NCBI RefSeq assembly: GCF_024398015.1
Contig: NZ_CP073747.1
Span: 1,746,501 to 1,810,500, forward strand
Length of the DNA: 64,000 nt
DNA from: Kordiimonas sp. SCSIO 12610
Lineage (GTDB): Bacteria; Pseudomonadota; Alphaproteobacteria; Sphingomonadales; Kordiimonadaceae
Reading direction: 5' to 3'
Shown: piece by piece, positions 39,034 through 49,728 of the stretch
How the letters are laid out: every line of letters starts with the position of its first letter
How positions within the stretch are numbered: position 1 is the stretch's first letter
Position numbers and translations under genes: made by a program
The notes under the pieces: model-generated
What the model was told of the DNA's origin: nothing
Databases searched by the model: none
Seen by the model: the letters and a program-made list of their open reading frames with translations, nothing else

Positions 39034-39651
39034 TTAAATATTCAGTGGATTATCATCTGACTTGAAACTCAGATAGTTAACAACACGGTTGATGAAGTCA
39101 CCCAGTTTCACCATAATGTCTTTAACATCTTCTTGTGGCTTGTCCATGATAACGGTGAGAACCAACTGAACCAACGCAAGCGTCAAGCAAACCCACATTG
39201 CAAGTGAGGCAAGAGAACCCAGCAAAATCATCCAAAACGTACGTGTTAGGATGTTGCTCCAGTCTTTCTCTTTAAGATCGTTTAATTTGATTGTCTCACT
39301 TTCATTAAAGGCGTTTGATTTTGTCTCTTCGGTTTGTTTTGAGAAGTCACTATTCTCTGTTGTTGTACTTTCCATGGTCTCCACCTTTTCCTCTGGTTTC
39401 GCTGTCTTTTCGGCGGTTGTTTTTGTTTTTTTGGTTGTTGTCGTTGACTTTTTAGTCGCTGTTTTAGCCGATGTGGCTTTCGCAGCAGGCTTTTTACGGG
39501 TTGTCGTTTTCTTTGCCGTGCTGCTTTGTGTGGTTTTTTTGGCTGCCGATTTACGCGGCGCTGCTTTTTTAGTAGTGGACTTAGCGGTCACTTTTTTTTC
39601 AGTTCCCGCTTGATCTGTAGTACTATTTTCTTTTTGAGTTTCCTCGCTCAT
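39034..39651 (-). CDS. DUF4389 membrane protein with histone-H1-like N-terminal tail
   Basis: The C-terminal ~70 residues match the DUF4389 pattern: a long hydrophobic region (FWMILLGSLASLAMWVCLTL and beyond) and the closing FINRVVNYLSFKSDDNPLNI. The N-terminal ~90 residues are built almost only of Lys, Ala, Thr, Ser and Pro in KKxxxKK-type repeats, like histone H1 or bacterial AlgP/HctB tails. An acidic linker joins the two. Such tails bind nucleic acids, so the protein may tether DNA or RNA at the membrane; that is inference. Slippage in the repetitive codons could vary the tail length. Confidence 0.72.
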   Translation of the reverse strand: MSEETQKENSTTDQAGTEKKVTAKSTTKKAAPRKSAAKKTTQSSTAKKTTTRKKPAAKATSAKTATKKSTTTTKKTKTTAEKTAKPEEKVETMESTTTENSDFSKQTEETKSNAFNESETIKLNDLKEKDWSNILTRTFWMILLGSLASLAMWVCLTLALVQLVLTVIMDKPQEDVKDIMVKLGDFINRVVNYLSFKSDDNPLNI

Positions 39652-39772
39652 ATTTCACCTTTAATCGGATCGTCTTTAACCATAGTTGGGGATTAATGGA
39701 ACAGGTTCAAGATATATACAGGAATATTCAGTGTTTTGCAGCATTGGGGCTGCTTTTTCCCTGTTGTTTTGA

Positions 39773-41533
39773 TTATTTTTTCCAGGACGGCTTGTCGGTC
39801 AGCATTGGTGTTATTGCATCAGCAGGAAGTGGCGGAGAATAATAGTAACCCTGACCATAATCAAAATTCATTCCGCGAAGCATGGCAAGATGCTCTGGAT
39901 CCTCTAGTCCTTCAGCGACTGTTTCAAGTCCAAGGTTATGAGCAAGCATACCAATCATCTGTAGAATTTTATAAGGGTCGTTATCCCATTCGAGTTTGTT
40001 AATGAAGCTTCTATCGATCTTAATAACATCAAGTGGGAACTGGTGAAGGTAATTCAGCGAAGAATATCCCGTTCCAAAGTCATCAAGGGCGATCTTGATG
40101 CCGCGATCCCTGATAAACTGAAGACTTTCAGATATCACTGTTGGATTGGCCATAATCGCTGATTCAGTAAGTTCAATTCGGAGCATATCACCATTAATTT
40201 TATGATGGTCCAATGTGTTGGCAACAACGGTTTTGACGTCATCGCGGGCAAACTGCACACCTGAAACATTCACATTTATCGGTACAGCCACATCAGCCCA
40301 ATTGTTGATCTGACAACAAGCCTCATCCAGTGCCCAACGCCCAAGATCAACAATGAGGTTTGTTTCCTCGGCGAGTGCAATAAATTCAACTGGGGATACA
40401 AAGCCGCGATCTTTGTGGTTCCAGCGCGTCAATGCCTCCAAAGCGACAATATCGCCAGTTTTAAAATCCACAATCGGTTGATAATATAATTCCAGGTCCC
40501 TGCGCTCAAGCGCACGTCTTAATTCTGTTTCCAAATGGAACTGTGAACGTGCCTTATGGTGGGACGCACGATGATATATTTCAGAGCGTGCTTTACCTGC
40601 CGACTTCGCCTGATGCATGGCAAAGTCTGCGTCGCGGATCAGGTCTTCAGGGTGACCGTCGCTCGAAAGCGTAGTTGTTATGCCGATGGAAACAGAGGTG
40701 TAGATTTCATTTCCATCTAAATCATAAGGCGCTTTGATCGCATCGTGAATAGTGTCGCTGATTGCTTTTATTTCGTCCAAGCTCTCGAAGGAGGGGACGA
40801 GAATTGCAAATTCATCACCTGATAGTCGCGCCAAGATATCAGAGCCACTTATGCAACGACGCAGTGTTGAGGCCATCGCGATCAGGAACCGATCCCCAGC
40901 GCTGTGGCCAAAGCTTTCATTAACTTGCTGAAAGCGGTCGATATTGATGATGAAGACAGCACAGCCAACGATTGCTTCGTTTCGTTCGCACTCATTCACC
41001 GCGTCTTCCAATTTGTTTCTGAAGAGAACACGATTTGGTTGACCCGTTAGCGAATCATGAAAGGCATGATGGAGTAGGTTTTTCTCTGCCATTTTTTCGG
41101 CAGTTTGATCCTCAATCGTACAGATCACCTGATGAATGCGGCCATTTTTTCCGGATAGAGGAATCAGTTGACTTGATAGGAAATGGGTAGCACCCTTTAA
41201 TGTAATTCGCCATTCGAACGAGCCGTGTTTACCAGTTTCAAATGTATCGTGAATTTGATTGCACAAGACATAATTGTCTTCGTGCGGCCATAAGGTTTGA
41301 ATACTGAGTGGAAATTGTTTTTTATTATCAGGGAGTTCGAAAATTTCGGCTGCAAAGCTGTTCAAATAGTGGGCTTCGATGGCATTCGCGTTATTAAGCG
41401 AACATACAAGAATACCAACGGGTAATTTTTCCGTAATTATTGAAGTGTCAATAAAGTTCGTATTTTCGTCTGTCAGGTTACTTTGACCAAACGCTTTATC
41501 AATCAGCGCAACTTTTGCATCGGTAGCTTCCAC
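39773..41533 (-). CDS. PAS-GGDEF-EAL c-di-GMP signalling protein
   Basis: The ~586-residue protein has an N-terminal PAS-like region (about 30-150). A GGDEF domain follows with the active-site variant SGDEF in ILARLSGDEFAIL, then an EAL domain with LEALTRW, NVNVSG, ELTES, LDDFGTGYSSL, KIDRSF and ETVAEGLED. All EAL metal ligands appear present and SGDEF can be active, so it could make, break or sense c-di-GMP. No membrane segment. I prefer a GTG start at 41533, seven bases after GGAG; the frame begins at a TTG at 41551. Confidence 0.88.
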   Translation of the reverse strand: MEATDAKVALIDKAFGQSNLTDENTNFIDTSIITEKLPVGILVCSLNNANAIEAHYLNSFAAEIFELPDNKKQFPLSIQTLWPHEDNYVLCNQIHDTFETGKHGSFEWRITLKGATHFLSSQLIPLSGKNGRIHQVICTIEDQTAEKMAEKNLLHHAFHDSLTGQPNRVLFRNKLEDAVNECERNEAIVGCAVFIINIDRFQQVNESFGHSAGDRFLIAMASTLRRCISGSDILARLSGDEFAILVPSFESLDEIKAISDTIHDAIKAPYDLDGNEIYTSVSIGITTTLSSDGHPEDLIRDADFAMHQAKSAGKARSEIYHRASHHKARSQFHLETELRRALERRDLELYYQPIVDFKTGDIVALEALTRWNHKDRGFVSPVEFIALAEETNLIVDLGRWALDEACCQINNWADVAVPINVNVSGVQFARDDVKTVVANTLDHHKINGDMLRIELTESAIMANPTVISESLQFIRDRGIKIALDDFGTGYSSLNYLHQFPLDVIKIDRSFINKLEWDNDPYKILQMIGMLAHNLGLETVAEGLEDPEHLAMLRGMNFDYGQGYYYSPPLPADAITPMLTDKPSWKK

Positions 41534-41682
41534 CACTAGACTCCAGCCCAATCAGAAAAGTGATTGATGTTTGTTTTTATCAGTTGCTAGCAGAAGAACA
41601 TCTGGGAGTAAATTTTTAGTAAAACAAATTCGATTTTATTTTGTTATTTTCAATAAGCGTCCGATTTAAAGGGTAACCGACA

Positions 41683-41711
41683 TAAAAAAAGGGAAGGCAA
41701 AAGCCTTCCCT
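41683..41711 (-). terminator. Terminator of nrdJ
   Basis: On the minus strand GGGAAGGC and GCCTTCCC form a perfect 8-bp stem with a TTTT loop, followed by seven T, 50 bases past the nrdJ stop. Confidence 0.92.
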
Positions 41712-41760
41712 GAAGGTTAACTGCTCACCGGGACGGGTTGGTAAGCAGTGAAACTTTAAA

Positions 41761-44700
41761 TTAACTACATCCGCTCGTTGAGCCGCAGGTATCACACTTC
41801 ATACATGTACCATTACGTACAAGGGTGAAGTTGCCGCATTCGCCGCAGGCATCTCCTTCATAGCCTTTCATGCGTGCTGCAATGCGTGCATCCGGCGTTG
41901 CTTCGGTTGCACCATTGGCCATTGCGGAACCCATGGAAACAGAAGTGGTTGGGCCATCAGTGCCTGTAGCAACAGCTACGGTTTCAAGCTCTTTGTCACT
42001 TTCCTTTGGTTTCTGGTCGCTTGTTGATTTCAGCACAACAAGGTTACTGCCCCTTACATAGCCGGATGAAGCCATTTTCTGAACGCGCTCTAGGGCTTCG
42101 CTTACGCTATCGTCCATTTCAGGAAGGCCGTCTTTGCGGTCACCACGCCCCATGCTGTCATGCATCAAATCTGATGGTGTAGCGTGCGCGAGGTCATCAC
42201 GGCCAAGATAGGAGATCGCAAGTTCACGGAAAATATAATCGAGAAGCGAAGTTGACATTTTAATTGTGTCGTTACCTTCAACGCGGCCAAATGGCTCGAA
42301 GCGAGTGAAGGTGAAGGCATCAACAAACTCTTCCAAAGGAACGCCGTACTGGAGGCCGATTGAGATTGCGATTGCAAAATTATTCATTAACGAGCGGAAA
42401 GCAGCGCCTTCTTTGTGCATATCAATGAAAATCTCGCCAACAGAACCATCGTCATATTCACCTGTACGTAAATAAACTTTGTGTCCGCCAACCATCGCCT
42501 TCTGTGTATAGCCTTTCCGGCGCTCAGGAAGGCGTTTGCGCTTGGCAGGGCCATCGCGCTCTACCTCAACGATTTTCTCTACAATACGTTCCGCAATAAC
42601 AGCAGTTTTTTCGGTTGTTGTCGCGTCCTCGAGTGCCTCCTCCAGGTCTTCATCATCCAGTAGAGCAGCATTCAGAGGCTGGCTAAGTTTTGAGCCATCA
42701 CGGTACAGGGCGTTAGCCTTTAGTGCTAATGACCAGCTAAGCTCATAAGCTGCCATGCAATCATCAACCGAAGCATCGTTTGGCATGTTAATGGTTTTTG
42801 AGATTGCGCCAGAGATAAACGGTTGAGCAGCCGCCATCATACGGATATGGCTTTCCCAGCTCAGGTAACGCTTGCCAACTTTACCGCATGGGTTAGCGCA
42901 ATCAAAGACATGATAATGCTCTTCCTTCAGGTGCGGTGCTTGCTCCAACGTCATCGAACCTGAGCAATAAAGATTTGCTTCGTCGATTTCTTTTTTAGAG
43001 AAACCAAGGGCTGCAAGCATATCAAAGTTAAAATCATTCAGCTGATCATCATTGAAGCCGAGCGTTTCCTTGCAGAAATCAGTACCCAGTGTCCACTGAT
43101 TGAATACAAATTTAATATCAAATGCGTTTTTCAGCTGTTCCTCAAGGGCATCCAGTTCTTTTGATGTAAAGCCTTTTGCTTTCAGGCTTTCATGATTAAT
43201 CACTGGCGCTGATTTAAGTGTGCCATGACCAACTGCATATGCTTCGATATCTTGAATTTCCGCACCGCTATATCCAAGCACCGAAAGAGCCTGTGGAACA
43301 ATCCGGTTGATGATCTTAAAATATCCACCACCAGCAAGTTTCTTGAATTTCACGAGTGCAAAATCGGGTTCGATACCTGTTGTATCACAGTCCATTACGA
43401 GGCCGATTGTGCCAGTCGGCGCAATTACAGTTGCCTGAGCGTTTCGGAAACCGTGTTTTTCACCGAGACCAAGCGCGCGGTCCCAGGCAAGGGCTGCGGC
43501 TACAGCAACAGGCTGATCAGGACAAGCTTCGATATTCAGTGGAACAGGGTTGGTATTCAGGCCGTCATAGCCGTCTTTTTGACCGTATGCCGCTCGGCGG
43601 TGATTTTTAATGACACGAAGCATGTGCTTCGCGTTTTTCTTGTAACCCGGGAAAGCACCAAGCTCGCGCGCCATTTCAGCAGACGTTGCGTAGCTTTCAC
43701 CTGTCATAAGGGCTGTGATCGCCCCGCAAAGCTCGCGGCCGTCTTCACTGTCATAGCCAAGCCCAAGGCTCATCAACAGGCCGCCAATGTTGGCATAGCC
43801 AAGACCAAGGGTGCGATACTCATATGACAATTTTGCAATTTCTTTCGATGGGAACTGCGCCATCAAAACAGAGATTTCGAGAACCATTGTCCAGAGGCGG
43901 ACACCATGCTTGAAATCATCAACCTTGAATGTGCCATCCTCGTTACGGAAGGTCATCAGGTTAAGAGAGGCAAGGTTACAAGCGGTATCATCAAGGAACA
44001 TATATTCTGAGCAGGGGTTAGATGCCCGGATGTCACCTGACGCTTTACAAGTGTGCCAATCATTGATCGTTGTGTGGAATTGAATTCCTGGGTCCGCACA
44101 AGCCCATGCGGCATGACCTACATCGCGCCAGAACTCTTTCGCATCCAGTGTTTTGGTAACACCACCATTCTTTCGAGCGCGTAAATTCCAGTCACCACCT
44201 TCTTCAACCGCTTTCATAAAGTCGTCGCTTACACGGATGGAATTATTGGAGTTTTGCCCTGACACGGTTAGGTAAGCTTCAGAGTCCCAATCCGTATTGT
44301 ACGTTTGGAAATCTATTGAAGTATATCCTTGCTTCGCAAATTGAATGACGCGCTGAATATAGTTTTCAGACAGCATCATTTTGCGTGCAGCAATGATTTC
44401 TTTTTTCAGCGGCTTGTTTGCCTTTGGGTTGAATGCGTCTTCGCCGAGCGATGCTTTCTCGTCGTGACACGCTTTCATGATCCGATTTAGATGGATTTCG
44501 TTTAATTTAGAGCCTGAGACCAGTGAGGCCACTTTTTGTTCTTCAACAACTTTCCAGTTGATAAACTCTTCCACATCAGGGTGGTCGATATCAACCACTA
44601 CCATTTTGGCGGCGCGGCGTGTTGTCCCCCCTGATTTAATGGCACCGGCAGCTCGGTCACCAATCTTGAGGAAACTCATAAGACCGGAAGATGCACCGCC

Positions 44701-45441
44701 GCCCGAGAGCGCTTCACCTGAACCGCGGATATTTGAAAAGTTGGAGCCGGTTCCTGAGCCATATTTGAAAAGACGCGCTTCACGGGTCCAAAGGTCCATG
44801 ATGCCGCCTTCATTAACAAGGTCATCAGCAACGGACTGAATGAAGCAAGCGTGAGGTTGTGGGTGCTCATACGCACTTTTTGACTTTACCAATTTGCCAG
44901 TTTGGAAGTCAACATAGTGGTGCCCCTGAGCCGGGCCATCGATTCCATATGCCCAGTGAAGACCCGTGTTAAACCATTGCGGCGAATTGGGTGCACACAT
45001 TTGGTTCGCAAGCATGAAGCGAAGCTCATCAAAAAATGCACGTGCGTCAGATTCTGCGTCGAAATAGCCGCCACGCCATCCCCAATATGTCCATGTACCT
45101 GCCAGGCGATCAAAAACCTGTTTAGCGCTTTTTTCAGAGCTGAAACGTTTGTCTTCATCAACAGACGAAAGCGCATCTTCATCTGCTTCCTTGCGCCAAA
45201 GCCAGGAAGGAACATCATTTTCTTCTACAGTTTTAAGGGACTGCGGGACGCCTGCTTTGCGGAAGTATTTTTGGGCGATTACATCTGTTGCTACTTGTGA
45301 CCAGCTTTTCGGAACTTCCACATTATCCATATGGAAAACGATCGAGCCGTCTGGATTTCTTATTTCGCTGGTAGCATGCCGCCATTCCATTCCTTCGTAT
45401 GGACATTTACTTTCTTGTGTGAAACGGCGATCTATTTTCAT
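41761..45441 (-). CDS. nrdJ: Adenosylcobalamin-dependent (class II) ribonucleotide reductase
   Basis: NrdJ reduces ribonucleotides to deoxyribonucleotides using a B12-derived thiyl radical, independent of oxygen. The 1226-residue protein has [16 protein letters not shown], the substrate-site [20 protein letters not shown], and [22 protein letters not shown]. Its C-terminal tail carries a zinc-ribbon-like [28 protein letters not shown] with the redox Cys. Size and tail match the alphaproteobacterial NrdJ. No cobalamin riboswitch is seen upstream, but two NrdR-like boxes are. No class I reductase is in the window. Confidence 0.96.
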   Translation of the reverse strand: MKIDRRFTQESKCPYEGMEWRHATSEIRNPDGSIVFHMDNVEVPKSWSQVATDVIAQKYFRKAGVPQSLKTVEENDVPSWLWRKEADEDALSSVDEDKRFSSEKSAKQVFDRLAGTWTYWGWRGGYFDAESDARAFFDELRFMLANQMCAPNSPQWFNTGLHWAYGIDGPAQGHHYVDFQTGKLVKSKSAYEHPQPHACFIQSVADDLVNEGGIMDLWTREARLFKYGSGTGSNFSNIRGSGEALSGGGASSGLMSFLKIGDRAAGAIKSGGTTRRAAKMVVVDIDHPDVEEFINWKVVEEQKVASLVSGSKLNEIHLNRIMKACHDEKASLGEDAFNPKANKPLKKEIIAARKMMLSENYIQRVIQFAKQGYTSIDFQTYNTDWDSEAYLTVSGQNSNNSIRVSDDFMKAVEEGGDWNLRARKNGGVTKTLDAKEFWRDVGHAAWACADPGIQFHTTINDWHTCKASGDIRASNPCSEYMFLDDTACNLASLNLMTFRNEDGTFKVDDFKHGVRLWTMVLEISVLMAQFPSKEIAKLSYEYRTLGLGYANIGGLLMSLGLGYDSEDGRELCGAITALMTGESYATSAEMARELGAFPGYKKNAKHMLRVIKNHRRAAYGQKDGYDGLNTNPVPLNIEACPDQPVAVAAALAWDRALGLGEKHGFRNAQATVIAPTGTIGLVMDCDTTGIEPDFALVKFKKLAGGGYFKIINRIVPQALSVLGYSGAEIQDIEAYAVGHGTLKSAPVINHESLKAKGFTSKELDALEEQLKNAFDIKFVFNQWTLGTDFCKETLGFNDDQLNDFNFDMLAALGFSKKEIDEANLYCSGSMTLEQAPHLKEEHYHVFDCANPCGKVGKRYLSWESHIRMMAAAQPFISGAISKTINMPNDASVDDCMAAYELSWSLALKANALYRDGSKLSQPLNAALLDDEDLEEALEDATTTEKTAVIAERIVEKIVEVERDGPAKRKRLPERRKGYTQKAMVGGHKVYLRTGEYDDGSVGEIFIDMHKEGAAFRSLMNNFAIAISIGLQYGVPLEEFVDAFTFTRFEPFGRVEGNDTIKMSTSLLDYIFRELAISYLGRDDLAHATPSDLMHDSMGRGDRKDGLPEMDDSVSEALERVQKMASSGYVRGSNLVVLKSTSDQKPKESDKELETVAVATGTDGPTTSVSMGSAMANGATEATPDARIAARMKGYEGDACGECGNFTLVRNGTCMKCDTCGSTSGCS

Positions 45442-45502
45442 GTGTTGCCCCTAAGTATGACGATTTCCCTCAAGCATCGAAGCATTTATACTCAGTACAC
45501 GA

Positions 45503-45549
45503 ATACTATATTTAGTGATTGTTGCTTCGAACGGCACAACTCTATGTGG
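45503..45549. promoter_or_regulatory. Pair of NrdR-like boxes upstream of nrdJ
   Basis: ATACTATATTTAGTGA (45503-45518) matches 13 of 16 positions of the NrdR consensus ACAC(A/T)ATATAT(A/T)GTGT. GCACAACTCTATGTGG (45534-45549) matches its outer arms. They are 31 bp apart centre to centre, about three helical turns, the usual NrdR arrangement, and lie 60-110 bp before the nrdJ start. Confidence 0.65.
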
Positions 45550-45885
45550 CGAAATCTTGTTCAGCAAGCTCATTTTTAAACAAAGTATATTTGACAGTTA
45601 ATGTAATTTCTCAAGATTTAATCACGAATCGTGGGCGAACAATGAGTCGTCATTTTTTTGTCATTTTAACTATTTTTTTTCATTCAAAATTTAAAAAACG
45701 ACAAGAGTTGAAATCTGGCGATTTCGGAAATGAGATTGAATAGAATCACTTTTATGTGAGAGGCCAAACATAATATTCTGCTGAGCAAAATTCGCTGAAA
45801 AATTGCTTATTTTCTTTTACTTCTCAGGTAATCATGCTAGGTCTCCTGCCAGATAAATATGAATACATGACACGGATTAACCTGT
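45550..45885. other. Non-coding spacer between nrdJ and the NDUFA12 gene
   Basis: This AT-rich spacer holds no convincing gene. It contains a short inverted repeat (CACGAATCGTG near 45625) and long T runs around 45650-45680. A 33-codon ATG frame at 45642 lacks a ribosome-binding site. No riboswitch or tRNA pattern is visible. Confidence 0.5.
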
Positions 45886-46284
45886 ATGTTGAATTTGATA
45901 ATGAAAATCTTTTCGTCACCAATATTTACTTGGTGGAATTCCGCAACGTTCGGCACCAAACTTTTTACAAGCCGCAAAGGTATTAAGGTTGGCGAAGACA
46001 GTCAGGGTAATATTTACTATAAACAAAAAGACGGCCATCGCAGATGGGTGATCTATAAAAACGGTCCTGTCGAAGCGTCACGCGTGCCTGCAGAATGGCA
46101 TGGTTGGTTACATTACACAGTTGATGAACTTCCAAGTGAAAGCAATCAGGTTATCAAAGACTGGGAAAAAGATCATATCCCGAATATGACCGGATCTGAT
46201 GCTGCTTACCTTCCTTCTGGTAGCTTGAGCATGGGCGGTAAACGCGCTGCCAGCTCATCTGATTATGAGCCGTGGACGCCATAG
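45886..46284 (+). CDS. NDUFA12-like NADH:ubiquinone oxidoreductase accessory subunit
   Basis: The 132-residue protein matches the NDUFA12 / B17.2 accessory subunit of complex I, found in mitochondria and Alphaproteobacteria: FTWWNSATFGTKLFTSRKGIKVGEDSQGN, YYKQKDGHRRWVIYKNG, and EASRVPAEWHGWLHYTVDELP. The start may be 45886 or the ATG at 45901. It opens the conserved cluster NDUFA12 - mlaD - DUF2155 on the plus strand, facing aat-accC-accB-aroQ. The rest of the nuo operon is elsewhere. Confidence 0.93.
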   Translation: MLNLIMKIFSSPIFTWWNSATFGTKLFTSRKGIKVGEDSQGNIYYKQKDGHRRWVIYKNGPVEASRVPAEWHGWLHYTVDELPSESNQVIKDWEKDHIPNMTGSDAAYLPSGSLSMGGKRAASSSDYEPWTP

Positions 46285-46348
46285 TTCTGCCGTATAATTT
46301 TGCATTATCGGTAACAGTTTATAGTGAAGCCATAATTGAAAGACCGTT

Positions 46349-46798
46349 ATGTCCAGTAACCTAGTTGAATCATTGATTGGAGCTCTTGTCCTTATTGTAG
46401 CGGGCTGGTTCCTAGTTTTTGCATACGAACGCACAGACGCAATGTCATCAGGTGGTTACTCACTGGTCGCAAAATTTGACCGCATTGACGGTCTGAATGT
46501 CGGTAGTGATGTTCGTATGTCAGGCATTAAAGTCGGAACTGTTATCGATCAGCGACTGGACCCTGTTACATATCAGGCCGTTGTTCAATTTTCCGTTGCA
46601 CCGGGTGTAGAGCTTCCTCTGGATACTGCTGCCGCGATCTCAAGCGCAAGTTTGCTCGGCGGAAGTTATCTATCGCTATTACCTGGCGGGGAAGAAGAGT
46701 ACCTCGTAGAAGGTGATGAGATTGAGGAAACGCAAGACGCGGTAGACCTTGTTGGGTTAATTGGTAAGTTTACCTCTGGCGGCAGCGATAGTGAATAA
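46349..46798 (+). CDS. mlaD: MlaD-type lipid transport protein
   Basis: MlaD is the periplasmic MCE-domain ring of the Mla phospholipid transport system between outer and inner membranes. The 149-residue protein has one N-terminal membrane helix (about 6-25). The MCE domain follows: YSLVAKFDRIDGLNVGSDVRMSGIKVGTV ... ISSASLLGGSYLSLLPGGEEE. The ABC partners MlaE/MlaF are not adjacent, as is usual in this cluster. Its stop overlaps the DUF2155 start by eight bases. Confidence 0.92.
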   Translation: MSSNLVESLIGALVLIVAGWFLVFAYERTDAMSSGGYSLVAKFDRIDGLNVGSDVRMSGIKVGTVIDQRLDPVTYQAVVQFSVAPGVELPLDTAAAISSASLLGGSYLSLLPGGEEEYLVEGDEIEETQDAVDLVGLIGKFTSGGSDSE

Positions 46799-47219
46799 GC
46801 GGCACTATATCTTCTCAGCACTATTTTTATCGATGATATTATCCTTGCACCCAGTTGAGGCGCAAAAGGTCGATGCTGTGCCTGATGATATACTCGGCGA
46901 GAATACAATAAATCAAACACATGTGGTTTTAAGAGCGCTAGATAAAATCACAGCGCGGATTACAGAGCTTGAAATTCCGATTGGACAGGAAGAACGTTTT
47001 GGCACGCTTGCGATCTCTGTAAAATACTGTCGAACACGTTCGCCAATTGAACCGCCAGAAACCTTCGCGTATTTAATCATTGATGATGTGAAACGGGATA
47101 ATAGCCGGGAAAAATCATTTGAAGGCTGGATGGTTGCATCCAGTCCTGCGCTAAATGCGCTAGAGCATCCAATTTATGATGTTTGGGTAATCAACTGTAA
47201 AACCAATTCACCTGAATAA
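46791..47219 (+). CDS. DUF2155 exported protein
   Basis: The 142-residue protein has a signal peptide (to about VEAQ, residue 25) and the DUF2155 core: [69 protein letters not shown] with two Cys. Function is unestablished. I chose the GTG at 46791, which overlaps the mlaD stop. Its 3' end overlaps the converging aat gene by 46 bases. Confidence 0.88.
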   Translation: MNKRHYIFSALFLSMILSLHPVEAQKVDAVPDDILGENTINQTHVVLRALDKITARITELEIPIGQEERFGTLAISVKYCRTRSPIEPPETFAYLIIDDVKRDNSREKSFEGWMVASSPALNALEHPIYDVWVINCKTNSPE

Positions 47220-47833
47220 GTCGCTGGATTGTCTGCGTCAAAAATAACATCATTCTGTTTTAAAGCGTGATTTAACTTTGAATGATAGTCGTCTCTTGAT
47301 ATTTCAATCGCACCAAATTGTTTAAGGTGATCGGTAACAAATTGAGTATCTAAAAGGCTGAAGCCCTTATCGATCATTCTGGCTACCAAATGCGCTAAGG
47401 CCACCTTGCTGGCATCGGTGACTGTGTGAAACATACTTTCACCGAAGAATGCGCCGTTCATGCAAACGCCGTACAGGCCACCAACAAGCTTATCATCCAG
47501 CCAACATTCAACTGAGTGAGCGTTACCTTGCTTGAAGAGGTCATAATATAAATCTTCAATACGGCCACTGATCCACGTGATTTCTCGGTCTTTGGCTGGG
47601 TTCGCACATCCTTTCATCACTTCTTGAAAGGCAGTATCAACCGTTACGGTGAACTTATTTTGCCTTATGATTTTTTTGAGCGATTTTGAAATGCGAAAGC
47701 TACTTAGGGGAATAATACCGCGTTCGTCAGGGTCGACCCAAAAAAGGGTATCATCATCCTTGTCTTCCGACATCGGAAAGATACCGTATGCATAGGCCCT
47801 TAGTAAAATTTCAGGGGTAACAACATCCCGCAT
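47174..47833 (-). CDS. aat: Leucyl/phenylalanyl-tRNA--protein transferase
   Basis: Aat adds Leu or Phe to proteins with N-terminal Arg or Lys, marking them for ClpS/ClpAP degradation (N-degron pathway). The 219-residue protein has the family motifs [57 protein letters not shown] and [24 protein letters not shown]. It is the last gene of a minus-strand group after accC and converges on DUF2155 with a 46-base overlap. Confidence 0.94.
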   Translation of the reverse strand: MRDVVTPEILLRAYAYGIFPMSEDKDDDTLFWVDPDERGIIPLSSFRISKSLKKIIRQNKFTVTVDTAFQEVMKGCANPAKDREITWISGRIEDLYYDLFKQGNAHSVECWLDDKLVGGLYGVCMNGAFFGESMFHTVTDASKVALAHLVARMIDKGFSLLDTQFVTDHLKQFGAIEISRDDYHSKLNHALKQNDVIFDADNPATYSGELVLQLITQTS

Positions 47834-47872
47834 GGTCGGTTTTACCCCTGAAATATATCGTGAAACATAGGT

Positions 47873-49216
47873 TTATTTGTCGCCAGCTAGGAACGCTTCC
47901 AACCAGTGAATATCATAATCGCCGTTTTGGAAATCCTCGTTTTCCATCAAACGAAGATGCAAAGGAATAGTGGTTGTTACACCGTCAATAACATATTCCT
48001 CAAGCGAGCGACGCAAGCGCAGCATACAGCCACTACGGCTGAACCCTGAAACGATCAATTTTGCGATCATACTGTCATAATAGGGCGGGATCTTATACCC
48101 TGCATAAACCGCACTATCGCAGCGTACATTCAGCCCACCTGGTGTGTGATACTGTGTCACTGTTCCTGGGCTTGGCATAAAGGTTTCAGGATGTTCTGCA
48201 TTGATACGACATTCAATCGCGTGACCGAAGAAACGAACCATATCCTGCGTGTAGTAAAGCTTCTTGCCGGAAGCTACGCGAATTTGCTCACGCACGAGGT
48301 CGATACCAGTAATCATCTCAGTTACAGGGTGCTCAACCTGCAGACGGGTATTCATTTCGATGAAATAAAACTCACCGTCTTCATATAGAAATTCGATCGT
48401 ACCTGCGCCCAGATAGCCAAAATCACCCATAGCCTTGGATACAATTCCGCCCATACGCATGCGGGTTTGTTCGTCAATCGCAGGCGAGGGAGCTTCCTCT
48501 AATACCTTTTGGTGACGCCGTTGTAGCGAACAATCCCGTTCACCAAGGTGAATACAATTGCCGTATTTATCACCAATGATCTGGAATTCGATATGGCGTG
48601 GTTTACCAAGATACTTTTCGATGTAGACTGCGTCGTCACCGAAAGCTGCTTTGGCCTCGGTTCGGCAGGCTGTAAGTGCGCCGGATAATTCTTCTTCGGT
48701 ATTCACGACCTTCATACCACGACCACCACCACCAGAGGCAGCTTTTACAATAACCGGGTACCCAATTTCTGAACAAACTTTATAAGCTTCTTCATCTTCG
48801 GTGATGCCACCATCTGAACCAGGCACCACAGGAATACCTAGTTTTTTAACCGTTTCTTTCGCAGTGATCTTGTCACCCATCATCCTGATATGTTCTGGGC
48901 TTGGACCAATGAAAGCTATGCCATGTTCTTCAACAATTTCTGCAAAGCGTGCGTTTTCCGACAAGAACCCATACCCGGGGTGAACAGCGTCAGCACCGGT
49001 TATTTCAGCCGCAGAAATAATCGCAGGAATATTCAAATAACTATCAGTTGATGACGGCGGGCCGATACATACGCTTTCGTCCGCCAGGCGAACATGCATC
49101 GCATCCGCATCTGCAGTGGAGTGAATAGCAACAGTTTTGATACCCATCTCGTGGCATGCACGATGAATCCGAAGGGCAATTTCACCTCTGTTTGCAATAA
49201 GAACCTTTTTAAACAT
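47873..49216 (-). CDS. accC: Biotin carboxylase subunit of acetyl-CoA carboxylase
   Basis: AccC carboxylates the biotin of AccB with ATP and bicarbonate, the first half of malonyl-CoA synthesis. The 447-residue protein has [18 protein letters not shown], the ATP-grasp loop [46 protein letters not shown], and [18 protein letters not shown]. It starts nine bases after accB and forms an operon with it. Confidence 0.96.
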   Translation of the reverse strand: MFKKVLIANRGEIALRIHRACHEMGIKTVAIHSTADADAMHVRLADESVCIGPPSSTDSYLNIPAIISAAEITGADAVHPGYGFLSENARFAEIVEEHGIAFIGPSPEHIRMMGDKITAKETVKKLGIPVVPGSDGGITEDEEAYKVCSEIGYPVIVKAASGGGGRGMKVVNTEEELSGALTACRTEAKAAFGDDAVYIEKYLGKPRHIEFQIIGDKYGNCIHLGERDCSLQRRHQKVLEEAPSPAIDEQTRMRMGGIVSKAMGDFGYLGAGTIEFLYEDGEFYFIEMNTRLQVEHPVTEMITGIDLVREQIRVASGKKLYYTQDMVRFFGHAIECRINAEHPETFMPSPGTVTQYHTPGGLNVRCDSAVYAGYKIPPYYDSMIAKLIVSGFSRSGCMLRLRRSLEEYVIDGVTTTIPLHLRLMENEDFQNGDYDIHWLEAFLAGDK

Positions 49217-49225
49217 GGTTTATCC

Positions 49226-49711
49226 TTATTCGATAATGCAGAGGACTTCGCCGTATTCCACAGGCTGTGAATCAGAGAATAAAATCTCTTTCACTGTGCC
49301 TGATTTGGTCGAAGGAATTTGGTTCATAACCTTCATCGCTTCGATGATTAAAAGAGTGTCGCCTTCTTTAACTTTATCACCAACTTTGACAAATGCTGCT
49401 GCGTCCGGAGAAGGTGATGCATAGGCTGTTCCTACCATCGGCGCTGTAACAGCGCCTGGGTGATCGGCGGCATTGCTTGCGGCTGCTGGAGCCGCTGCAA
49501 CAGGAGTCGCAGGAGCAGCAGCAACTGGCGCCGCTGCAACAGGAGCAACAGGTGCCTGAGGAGGCGCGCTATAACTTAACGTGCTTGGCACATCACGGCC
49601 AACGCGAATACGGAAATCATCTTCCTCAACTTCAATTTCTGAAAGGGTTGATTTATCAAGAAGCTCAGCAAGTTCTCTGATAAGTTCTTTATAATCGTTT
49701 AGTTTTGACAT
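49226..49711 (-). CDS. accB: Biotin carboxyl carrier protein of acetyl-CoA carboxylase
   Basis: The 161-residue protein has an N-terminal helical domain ([28 protein letters not shown]), an Ala/Pro/Val-rich flexible linker (about 50-80), and the C-terminal biotinyl domain. The latter has the biotin Lys in [12 protein letters not shown] and the thumb-like [14 protein letters not shown]. It passes carboxyl groups from AccC to AccAD. Order here: aroQ - accB - accC. Confidence 0.96.
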   Translation of the reverse strand: MSKLNDYKELIRELAELLDKSTLSEIEVEEDDFRIRVGRDVPSTLSYSAPPQAPVAPVAAAPVAAAPATPVAAAPAAASNAADHPGAVTAPMVGTAYASPSPDAAAFVKVGDKVKEGDTLLIIEAMKVMNQIPSTKSGTVKEILFSDSQPVEYGEVLCIIE

Positions 49712-49728
49712 TTGGTATTATCCCTTGA

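Noticed and set aside
43225-43827. 200-codon frame antisense to nrdJ
   Set aside because: It lies wholly inside a well-supported gene and resembles no family.
45642-45743. 33-codon microprotein in the nrdJ - NDUFA12 spacer
   Set aside because: No ribosome-binding site, low-complexity AT-rich sequence, and no operator or terminator.
45442-45885. Cobalamin riboswitch upstream of nrdJ
   Set aside because: No B12-box-like sequence or fitting structure was seen; NrdR-like boxes are present instead.
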